This document shows positions 51,699 through 58,467 of a DNA stretch of 64,000 bases, piece after piece; within the stretch, counting starts at the first letter, position 1, and the number at the start of each line of letters is the position of its first letter. The position numbers and the translations under genes were made by a program. The stretch lies in the NCBI RefSeq assembly GCF_002024505.1, contig NZ_CP019402.1, positions 124,001-188,000 on the forward strand, in the 5' to 3' direction. Origin of the DNA: Plantibacter flavus (GTDB lineage Bacteria; Actinomycetota; Actinomycetes; Actinomycetales; Microbacteriaceae). The notes below the pieces were generated by a model. It searched no databases and was not told where the DNA came from. It saw nothing but the letters and a program-made list of their open reading frames with translations.

Positions 51699-52328
51699 TC
51701 AGAGCAGGCGGAGCTCCTGGGCACGGGTGACGGCCCGGGTCCGGTCGGCCACCTCGAGCTTCTCGAAGACGTGCAGCAGGTGCGTCTTCACCGTCGACTC
51801 CGAGATGAAGAGCGCTGCCGCGATCGCGCGGTTGCTGTTTCCGGCGGCGACGAGCGCGAGGACCTCGAGCTCGCGAGCGCTGAGCTGCGGGCGGGTGGAG
51901 GTCCCACCCTGCATGCGGCCGACGAGCGTCGCCGCGATCGTGGGTGCGAGCACCGTCTGACCGGCGACCACTGAACGGATGCCGGCCAGGATCTCCTGCT
52001 CGGGCGCCGCCTTCAACAGGTAGCCGCCGGCTCCGGCCTCGATCGCGCCGAGGATGTCGTCGTCGGTCTCGTAGGTCGTGAGGACGAGCACCCGGACGCC
52101 TGGCACGCGCTGCACGATGCGCGCTGTCGCCTCCGCGCCGCCGAGGACCGGCATGCGCAGGTCCATGAGCACGAGGTCCGGCCGGTGCTCCTCGGCCGCC
52201 GCGACCGCCGCAGCGCCGTCCGCCACCTCGGCCACGACCTCGAGGTCGTCCGCGCGCCCGAGGAGAGCGACGATGCCCGATCGCACGATGGGGTGGTCGT
52301 CCGCGACGACGATCCTGATCCGTGTCAT
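51699..52328 (-). CDS. NarL/LuxR-family response regulator
   Basis: 209 residues: receiver domain with acidic pair 'VADDHPIVRSG' and phosphoacceptor Asp56 in 'LVLMDLRMP', then a LuxR HTH ('LSARELEVLALVAAGNSNRAIAAALFISESTVKTHLLHVFEKL'). It overlaps the histidine kinase by 4 nt. With the ABC-2 exporter upstream on the same strand it probably regulates that exporter in response to envelope or antimicrobial stress; this is inferred from the arrangement. Confidence 0.94.
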   Translation of the reverse strand: MTRIRIVVADDHPIVRSGIVALLGRADDLEVVAEVADGAAAVAAAEEHRPDLVLMDLRMPVLGGAEATARIVQRVPGVRVLVLTTYETDDDILGAIEAGAGGYLLKAAPEQEILAGIRSVVAGQTVLAPTIAATLVGRMQGGTSTRPQLSARELEVLALVAAGNSNRAIAAALFISESTVKTHLLHVFEKLEVADRTRAVTRAQELRLL

Positions 52329-53599
52329 CGTGTGTCCTGTCTGGTCCCTGAGCTTGTCGGAATCCCGGTCGCTGAGCTCGTCGAAGGGCTCGCTTCGATC
52401 GTCACCGGCACTCGCACCCGAACCGTCGTCCCCGCTCCGGCGGCACTCGTGAGTTCCACCGTCCCACCGAGCAGCGTCACCCGGTCGTGCATGCCGTGCA
52501 GCCCGAAGCCCGCGCCCGGGCTGGTCCCGAGGAGCGCGCCGTCCGGGTCCGCGATCCCGACGCCGTCGTCGGTGATCCGCAGTTCGGCCCAGCCGTCGTC
52601 GACGGTGAGCACGAGCTCGACGCGGGCGGCGGAGGCGTGCTTCCGGATGTTCGCGAGCCCTTCCTGGGCGCTCCGGAGCAGCACGACCTCGGGTGCCCGC
52701 TCGAACCGTTCGGACGGGGCGTCGATGTCGACGGCCACGCCGGTCTCGCGGGCGAACCGCTCGCCCAAGCGTCGGAGGCTGTCACCGAGCGTCGTGTCGG
52801 CGGCCGGCATCGCCGCCGTCGTGGCCACGAGGGATCTCGCCTCGCGGAGGGCGTCGCGCGCCGTGCTCTCGATGAGGTCGATGCTGTCGAGGGCGGCGAC
52901 CGGGCGACCGTCCAGCGGGGAGGCGTCCGGCGTGCCTGCGACGGTCGCGCCGACCTCGGAGCGGGCCCGTTGAGCGAGCAGCACCACGCTCGTGAGGCTC
53001 TGCGCGATCGTGTCGTGGATGTCGCGCGCCATGCGTTCCCGTTCGGCGGCCGCTCCGGCTTCCCGGCTCGCCCGTTCCGTTTCGGCCTGGGCCGCCTGCA
53101 GACTGACCAGGAGTCGTGCCTTCTCGTCGCCGAGCTCGGCGATCCGGGTGATCCAGAGACCGAGGGACAGCGCGAAGACGAGCGAGACGCTCTGGATCGC
53201 GAGTCCCTGCAGGATCACGTCGGGGGTGGCGCCCAGCCCGACGATGAAGCCGAGGGCGAGGGTCGCGGCGCTCGCGATGTTGAGGATGATCGCGTTCCGG
53301 GTGTTCGGTGTCAGCACCCACAGCAGCGGGAACACGAGGCACTGCAGGGTCAGGACGTTCGGGGAGAACGCCGTCCCGACGGCGGTGAGCGCGATGAGGG
53401 TGATCGCGAACCAGAGCCCGCCCTGCGGTCGCTCCATGGTGCGTCGCCCGACCGTGTAATAGACGAGGCAGAGCGCCGCCAGCACGATCCAGACGCCGAC
53501 GACCCGTTCCGGTGCCCCGGCCGCGCTGACGCTCACGAGCGCGCCGACGATCGCGCACCCCGCGCCGAACGCGACATCCCACCACCGTCGTCCGTCCAT
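52325..53599 (-). CDS. Sensor histidine kinase (HisKA_3/NarX-like)
   Basis: 424 residues: five or six membrane helices in residues 1-155, a coiled-coil linker (157-190), the HisKA_3 segment with His195 in 'ERERMARDIHDTIAQSLTSVVLLAQRA', and the ATPase domain ('EGLANIRKHASAARVELVL', 'ELRITDDGVGI', 'AGFGLHGMHDRV'). There is no large extracellular sensor domain, so the signal is probably sensed in the membrane. ATG 53599 follows GGGAGGG. Its C-terminal ~20 residues, after the ATPase domain, are encoded by the dispersed CTGAGC...GTCGAAGGG repeat and are rich in Ser and Thr. Confidence 0.92.
   Translation of the reverse strand: MDGRRWWDVAFGAGCAIVGALVSVSAAGAPERVVGVWIVLAALCLVYYTVGRRTMERPQGGLWFAITLIALTAVGTAFSPNVLTLQCLVFPLLWVLTPNTRNAIILNIASAATLALGFIVGLGATPDVILQGLAIQSVSLVFALSLGLWITRIAELGDEKARLLVSLQAAQAETERASREAGAAAERERMARDIHDTIAQSLTSVVLLAQRARSEVGATVAGTPDASPLDGRPVAALDSIDLIESTARDALREARSLVATTAAMPAADTTLGDSLRRLGERFARETGVAVDIDAPSERFERAPEVVLLRSAQEGLANIRKHASAARVELVLTVDDGWAELRITDDGVGIADPDGALLGTSPGAGFGLHGMHDRVTLLGGTVELTSAAGAGTTVRVRVPVTIEASPSTSSATGIPTSSGTRQDTR
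52345..52389 (+). repeat. Dispersed CCTGAGC...TGTCGAAGGG repeat, split copy inside a CDS
   Basis: A degenerate TCCCTGAGCTTGTCGGAATC unit is followed by GGTCGCTGAGCTCGTCGAAGGGC. It encodes about 15 C-terminal residues of the histidine kinase on the minus strand. Confidence 0.65.
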
Positions 53600-53619
53600 G
53601 TCCCAACCCTCCCATCCCT

Positions 53620-53686
53620 GCCCGCGAACTGTCACTTCCTGCTGGTTCCGGTGGCGTACACCCACCGGAACTGACAGTTCGCGGGC
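53620..53686. terminator. Long hairpin after the ABC-2 permease gene
   Basis: A 15-bp perfect stem (GCCCGCGAACTGTCA with TGACAGTTCGCGGGC) encloses a second 10-bp stem (GTTCCGGTGG with CCACCGGAAC) with a 10-nt bulge on one side. It starts directly at the permease stop codon and precedes the kinase gene, so it may attenuate read-through between exporter and two-component genes. Confidence 0.65.
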
Positions 53687-54546
53687 TAGGAGCGGCGGAC
53701 CCAGCGGAAGGTGAGTCGGGTGAGGACGAGGCCGACGATCGCCCAGACGACGAGGACGAGCGCGACCGTCGGGAGGTCCCAGCCACCGGACGGCTCCTGC
53801 GAGGCGAACCCCTCCGGCAGGAAGACGGAGCGCATGCCCTGCGCGATCCACTTGAGCGGGAAGACACTCGCGACGTTCTGCAGCCACTCGGGGAGCATCG
53901 TGAACGAGAGGTAGACGCCAGAGATGAACTGCAGCACGAGCACGATCGGGATGATGACGGCCGTCGCGCTCTTGCCCGTGCGGGGGAGCGCCGACAGGGC
54001 GATACCGAGGACCGCCGACGTGGCGATGCCGAGCAGGTAGACCCAGGCGAAGGTGAGCCACCGCTCGGGCTCGGTCGGCAGGGTGACGTCGAACAGGAAC
54101 CGCGCGACGAGGAGTAGCAGCGCGATCTGGAGCACCGAGGTGACGAGGACCTGCCCCATCTTCCCGAGGAAGTAGGAGATCACCGGGAGCGGGCTGCCGC
54201 CGAGACGCTTGAGCGTGCCGTCGCTCTTCTCCGTCGCGATGTCGGTCGCGAGGTTCTGGACGCCCGAGAGGAGGATGCCGGCGGCGATCATGCCGGGCAG
54301 GTAGAAGGCGGCCTGGCTGACCCCGCCGGTGCCGTCGGGTGCCTCGCCCACGTTCCCCATCGCGCTGAAGGCGGTCGAGAAGATCGCGAGCATCACGACG
54401 GGGAAGAGGAAGGTGAAGAACACCTGGTCGCCGGAGCGGAAGTAGATGCGGGTCTCATAACCGATCCGGCTGGCTCCGAGCCGGAGGGTGCGTCCGCGGG
54501 GGAGTGCCGGGACGAGGGGGGTCGTGGTGCGGTCGATGGCGGTCAT
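53686..54546 (-). CDS. ABC-2 type exporter permease
   Basis: 286-residue ABC-2 permease with six predicted helices and the signature stretch 'LSGVQNLATDIATEKSDGTLKRLGGSPLP' before the fourth helix. It overlaps the ATPase gene by 4 nt. Together they resemble the drug-resistance or lipid-exporting DrrAB-type ABC pumps. The substrate is unknown. A downstream hairpin separates it from the two-component genes on the same strand. Confidence 0.92.
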   Translation of the reverse strand: MTAIDRTTTPLVPALPRGRTLRLGASRIGYETRIYFRSGDQVFFTFLFPVVMLAIFSTAFSAMGNVGEAPDGTGGVSQAAFYLPGMIAAGILLSGVQNLATDIATEKSDGTLKRLGGSPLPVISYFLGKMGQVLVTSVLQIALLLLVARFLFDVTLPTEPERWLTFAWVYLLGIATSAVLGIALSALPRTGKSATAVIIPIVLVLQFISGVYLSFTMLPEWLQNVASVFPLKWIAQGMRSVFLPEGFASQEPSGGWDLPTVALVLVVWAIVGLVLTRLTFRWVRRS

Positions 54547-55475
54547 GCGCCGATTCCTGTCGTGGTGACCTGCGTGGCCGGTGACGGTGCTGCTGATGGG
54601 GTGGTCGACGACGCAGCGCCGTCGGCCGCGTGGACGAGCCCGAGGTAGATGTCCTCGAGGCTCGGACGGATGACCTCCAGGTCACGCGGTTCTCCACCTG
54701 CGGCAGCGGTGAGGGCGGCGACGCGGGCAGCCGGAGTCTCGGTCCGTTCCTCGCGGAGGCCGTGCTCGTCGCGCCAGCGCACCACCGGGATCCGGGCCTC
54801 GGCGCCGCCGATCTCGTCGACCGCGCCGATCTCCACGAGTCGACCCGCCGCGATGACGGCGACGCGGTCGGCGAGCTGGGCGGCTTCGTCGAGGTAGTGG
54901 GTGGTGAGGAGGATGGTCGTACCGTCGCGTTTGAGCGAGCGGATGAGGTCCCAGAACTGCCGACGCGCCTCGGGGTCGAACCCGGTCGTCGGCTCGTCGA
55001 GGAAGAGGAGGGCCGGGCGGCCGACCACCCCGAGGGCCACGTCGACCCGGCGACGCTGACCGCCCGAGAGCTTGCCGATGCGCGTGCCCGCCTTGCTCGT
55101 GAGCCCGACCGCCTCGATGACCTCGTCCACGTCCCGCGGGTCCGCGTAGTACCGGGCGAACTGTGTGAGCTGCTCCCGGACCGTGACGTTGGCGGCCTCG
55201 GCGCTCGACTGGAGGACGATGCCGAGGCGGGCCTTCCAGTCGAGACCGCCCTTCGCCGGGTCGACACCGAGGACGCTCGCCTCGCCGCCCGTCCGGTGCC
55301 GGTAGCCCTCGAGGATCTCGATCGTGGTGCTCTTCCCGGCACCGTTCGGGCCGAGCAGGGCGAAGGTCTCGCCCGGGTGGATGTCGAAGGAGACCCCGTC
55401 GACGGCGGTGAAATCGCCGTACTGCTTGCGCAGCTCGCGGACCTCGATGATCGGTCGTGTGCTCATGGTGACCAT
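54543..55475 (-). CDS. ABC-2 exporter ATP-binding protein (DrrA-like)
   Basis: 310-residue ATPase: Walker A 'LLGPNGAGKSTT', Q-loop 'GIVLQSS', signature 'LSGGQRRRVDVAL', Walker B 'LLFLDEPTTGFD', H-loop 'LLTTHYLDEA', and a C-terminal accessory domain (~225-310) typical of DrrA-type exporters. It pairs with the permease. ATG 55475 and ATG 55466 are both possible; the second begins the family-like 'MSTRPIIEV'. A near-perfect palindrome lies 50 nt upstream. Confidence 0.92.
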   Translation of the reverse strand: MVTMSTRPIIEVRELRKQYGDFTAVDGVSFDIHPGETFALLGPNGAGKSTTIEILEGYRHRTGGEASVLGVDPAKGGLDWKARLGIVLQSSAEAANVTVREQLTQFARYYADPRDVDEVIEAVGLTSKAGTRIGKLSGGQRRRVDVALGVVGRPALLFLDEPTTGFDPEARRQFWDLIRSLKRDGTTILLTTHYLDEAAQLADRVAVIAAGRLVEIGAVDEIGGAEARIPVVRWRDEHGLREERTETPAARVAALTAAAGGEPRDLEVIRPSLEDIYLGLVHAADGAASSTTPSAAPSPATQVTTTGIGA

Positions 55476-55525
55476 GCTCGTCCGCTCCGACGCGCGCCGG
55501 TAGCGGTGGAGGGGCTGATCCTCAT

Positions 55526-55543
55526 ATCCACCGATCGGTTGAT
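55526..55543. promoter_or_regulatory. Near-perfect 18-bp palindrome upstream of the exporter
   Basis: ATCCACCGATCGGTTGAT: one mismatched pair only, with the inner ACCGATCGGT perfect. It lies in the 212-bp gap before the ABC exporter and has the size of a TetR- or PadR-type operator, or a site for the response regulator. It may control the exporter. Confidence 0.5.
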
Positions 55544-55632
55544 ACGGGCATAGACGGGCGCCGGCGTGGCCGCACCGCGGTACCCGGGTCGAGTGCTGTT
55601 CTTCCTGGCCCAGTTGAGCCGCGCCGACGGGA

Positions 55633-55666
55633 ACGCCCGCCCACCCTTGCGCGGGTGGGCGGGCGT
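55633..55666. terminator. Perfect 14-bp-stem terminator after the lipoprotein gene
   Basis: ACGCCCGCCCACCC pairs perfectly with GGGTGGGCGGGCGT around a 6-nt loop. It lies 22 nt downstream of the minus-strand lipoprotein stop codon at 55688. Confidence 0.75.
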
Positions 55667-55687
55667 CGGCCTGGCAGAGCGGAAACG

Positions 55688-56260
55688 CTATCCGGCCAGC
55701 GCGGTCGCAGCGATGACGACCAGATCCTCCACGTTCTCGAAGCCCGCGGTCTCCTTCGTGAGCGTCGTGAACGGGACGCCGACGACGGTCTGCCCGTCGA
55801 TCGAGGTGGTGAAGGTACCGCCGGCTTCGGTGACCTCGCCGCCCGCGGCGGTCGCGTTGGCAGCGGCCGCGGTGAGTGATGCGGCACCGCCGGAGAGGAC
55901 GGCGTAGCTGCCGGAAGCCGCGCCGGCTTCGAAGCTCAACATGCACACGACCGGCAGATCGCCCACGACGGTGGCGGGTGTGAAGGAGGCCTTCGCCGCA
56001 GCGATACCGGCTGCCGGGACGGACACGCCGCTCGCCGCGCTGAGGGTGTTGACCTGCTCCTCCGTGCACTTCGCGCCGCTCGCAGCGGGCGCCTCCTCGG
56101 TGGCCTCCGTCTCCGGCTCACTGCTCGCCGAGGAGGTCGACGCGGGCTTGGAGTCGGACGGTTCCCCACCGCTGCAGGCGGAGAGCCCGAACAGTCCGAG
56201 GACGGCGACCGCGGTCGCGGCGGACACGCGGAGGCGGTGGTGAGCGAAGTGGAGTGGCAT
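55688..56260 (-). CDS. Small secreted lipoprotein, unknown function
   Basis: 190 residues. A lipoprotein signal peptide ends in 'LFGLSAC' with Cys29 as the lipidation site. A Ser/Glu/Thr/Ala-rich linker (~30-62) follows, then a small domain (~63-190) with two cysteines ('KCTEEQ' and 'PVVCML') that may form a disulfide. I do not recognise the domain. ATG 56260 fits the signal peptide; the frame stays open for thousands of bases upstream only because of GC bias. A perfect-stem terminator follows the gene. Confidence 0.8.
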   Translation of the reverse strand: MPLHFAHHRLRVSAATAVAVLGLFGLSACSGGEPSDSKPASTSSASSEPETEATEEAPAASGAKCTEEQVNTLSAASGVSVPAAGIAAAKASFTPATVVGDLPVVCMLSFEAGAASGSYAVLSGGAASLTAAAANATAAGGEVTEAGGTFTTSIDGQTVVGVPFTTLTKETAGFENVEDLVVIAATALAG

Positions 56261-56352
56261 GGTGGTTCCCCCTGAACGGTGTGGATCGATGTCGCCTCCA
56301 GACTGGCGTGCCGGCGTTGCGGCCTCAATGGGGACAACTCCCCAATCGTCGT

Positions 56353-57516
56353 TCAGGCGCCGGTGCGCATCCAGGTGGTCGTCCGGGCACGGAGGCCGAG
56401 CGTCGTCGCCCGCGCACCGAGATAGCCGACGAAGAAGGCGAGCGCCAAGCAGGTGAGTCCCGCCTGCCCGCCGGGTGCCCAGGCGAGGACCGCGAGCGCG
56501 AACGGCAGGAAGACGAGCGTGTTGAGCAGCCCGGTGATCGCGAGGTACCTCGCGTCTCCGGCGCCGATGAGGACGCCGTCGAGGACGAAGACGACGCCGC
56601 CGAGCGGGGTGGTGACGGCGAGCACGATGATCGCGGGCACGATGAGCGCCGCGAGGTCGGGGTCGCTCGTGAAGAGCAGGCCGATGACCGGGCTCGCGAG
56701 GGCGATGACCAAGCCGAGCACGATCCCCGAGCCGACGCCCCACTGCAGACAGCGGATGAGGACGGCGCGCACCCCTGCCACGTCGCCGGCCCCGAGTCCC
56801 TTGCCGACGAGCGCCTGCGCGGCGATCGCGAGGGCGTCGAGCGCGAACGCGAGGGTGGCGAAGAGGGTCATGACGAGCTGGAACCCGGCGAGTTCGTCGG
56901 TGCCGAGGTCGGTCGCGACGAACACGGCGATGAGCATCGCGGCGCGGAGGCTGACGGTGCGGAGGAACAACCACCCGCCGGAACGGGCCGCTCCACCGAG
57001 GCCGGCGCGGTGCGGGCGGAGGCGCGCTCCCGTCCGGCGCACGTGACGCAGGACGACGACGAGATAGGCGACGACCATGCCCCACTGTGCGATGACGGTG
57101 CCGATGGCGGATCCCGCGATGCCGAGTCCGAGGCCGTGGATGAAGAGGAAGTTGAGGCCGATGTTCGCGGCGAACCCGGCGCCGGCGACCACGAGGGGCG
57201 TGGTGGTGTCCTGCAGGCCGCGGAGGAGCCCGGTCGCTCCGAAGACGAGCAGCATGGCGGGGATGCCGAGCATCGAGATGCCGAGGTAGGTGTCGGCCTG
57301 CTGGGCGACGTCGTCCGTCGCGCCGAACAGCCCGACGAGCGTGGGGGAAAGGAACCATCCGGCCGCACCGATCACGACGCCGAGCCCGAGCGACAACCAG
57401 AGGCCGTCCACCCCGAGCGACACCGCGCCGCGCTCGTCGCCGTGCCCGAGCCGACGGGCGACCGCCGGTGTCGTCGCATAGGCGAGGAACACCATGAGCC
57501 CGATGACCGTCTGCAG
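56353..57516 (-). pseudogene. MATE-family efflux transporter, 5'-truncated (DinF-like)
   Basis: The reading frame encodes about 388 residues of a MATE antiporter, with normal sequence from 'LQTVIGLMVFLAYATTPAVARRLG' to the C-terminus. MATE proteins of this branch are about 440 residues; the first helix and part of the second are missing. Upstream of 57516 the same frame has no homology, no start codon and a stop about 50 nt away. The only start is an ATG at 57495, inside the second helix. At exactly the same place the opposite strand carries the beheaded DeoR gene, so both were cut by one event. I call it a pseudogene; residual expression is possible but a working transporter is unlikely. Confidence 0.75.
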
Positions 57517-57731
57517 ACCCCGACGAGAGCGCGGGGAAGCGTCTCGCGTTGGAACGGTCCGACCGTGTCATCCTCGTCGCAGACCACTCCAAACTCGGAC
57601 GGGTGCTCATGTCCCGCGTGGGAGGGATCGAAGACGTCGACGTCCTGATCACCGACGCCGACGACGGCGACGAGATGGTGGGTGCCATGCCCGCCACGGT
57701 CCGGGTGGTGCTCGTGGAGCCGAGGGCGTGA
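57513..57731 (+). pseudogene. DeoR-family regulator, C-terminal fragment
   Basis: About 72 residues matching the end of the DeoR/GlpR sensor domain: 'ADPDESAGKRLALERSDRVILVADHSKLGR' followed by 'GGIEDVDVLITDAD'. A full DeoR protein has ~250 residues, so the HTH and most of the sensor are lost. The sequence runs directly into the truncated MATE gene on the other strand. A TTG at 57549 gives a 60-residue frame but no DNA-binding domain. Its stop overlaps the GTG of the next gene (GTGA), the remains of a regulator-enzyme operon. Confidence 0.75.
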
Positions 57732-58426
57732 CCCCCGCTGTGCTGACCGGCCCGTTCTTCGAGATCGGGCCGAAGAACCTGCTCCGACTCGGTGAGACGA
57801 TCGACCTCGCGGTGGCGGCCGGGCTGGCCGGTCGACGTCACGGCGTGTCCGTGGTCTTCACCGTCCCCACCGCGTTCATCGCCCCGGTGCGGGACGCGGC
57901 GCCGCACGTCCTCGTGTTCGCGCAGGAGATGCACGGCGACCGCCCGGGGCCGAGTGTGGGCCGTACCCTGCCGGAAGCCCTGTCGGACGTCGGAGCCCAC
58001 GGCGTCATGCTCGACCACGACAGCAACCCCCTCCCGCCGGGTGCCCTCGTACCCGCCGTCGAACGCGCTCAGGAGGTCGGACTCATGACGATGGTCTGCG
58101 CCGCCGACGACCGGGCCGTGCGTGCGCTGCTGCCGCTCGCCCCCACGGTGGTGCTCTACGAGCCGCCGTCGCTGATCGGCCGTGCCGGTGGTGGCGACCG
58201 TCCGTGGATCGGGGGCATCACCGCCGAAGCGGCGGCCGTGGCGCCGGAGGTGCTCATGATGCACGCGGGCGGGGTCGCCGTTCCGGACGACGCCTTCCGC
58301 ATCATGCGCGCCGGCGCCCACGGCACCGGAGCCACCTCGGGTGTCGTGCTCAGCGACGCGCCGGCGCAGGCGGCCGAACGGTTCATCGCGGCGACCCGCG
58401 ATGGCTTCGACGCGGCGAGGGCGTGA
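57728..58426 (+). CDS. Triosephosphate-isomerase family protein
   Basis: 232-residue TIM-family protein. Instead of the usual NWKM start it has 'PFFEIGPKNLLRLGETIDLA', with the Lys kept. 'FAQEMHGDRPGPSVGRTLPEALSDVGAHGVMLDHDSN' supplies the region of the active-site His, and 'VVLYEPPSLIG' the catalytic Glu. Such divergent TPI homologues occur with DeoR regulators in tetritol or pentitol catabolic loci; the substrate here is unknown. GTG 57728 overlaps the DeoR stop. Because the operon's 5' end is deleted, its promoter may be lost. Confidence 0.8.
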   Translation: MTPAVLTGPFFEIGPKNLLRLGETIDLAVAAGLAGRRHGVSVVFTVPTAFIAPVRDAAPHVLVFAQEMHGDRPGPSVGRTLPEALSDVGAHGVMLDHDSNPLPPGALVPAVERAQEVGLMTMVCAADDRAVRALLPLAPTVVLYEPPSLIGRAGGGDRPWIGGITAEAAAVAPEVLMMHAGGVAVPDDAFRIMRAGAHGTGATSGVVLSDAPAQAAERFIAATRDGFDAARA

Positions 58427-58467
58427 CGACGTGGCTGGAAGCGACCGGGCTCGTGTGGTCCGGGCGC

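Noticed and set aside
57494..57727. A 310-codon version of the TPI-like protein starting at ATG 57494
   Set aside because: The first 78 codons are an Arg-rich out-of-frame reading of the DeoR fragment; the family sequence begins at GTG 57728.
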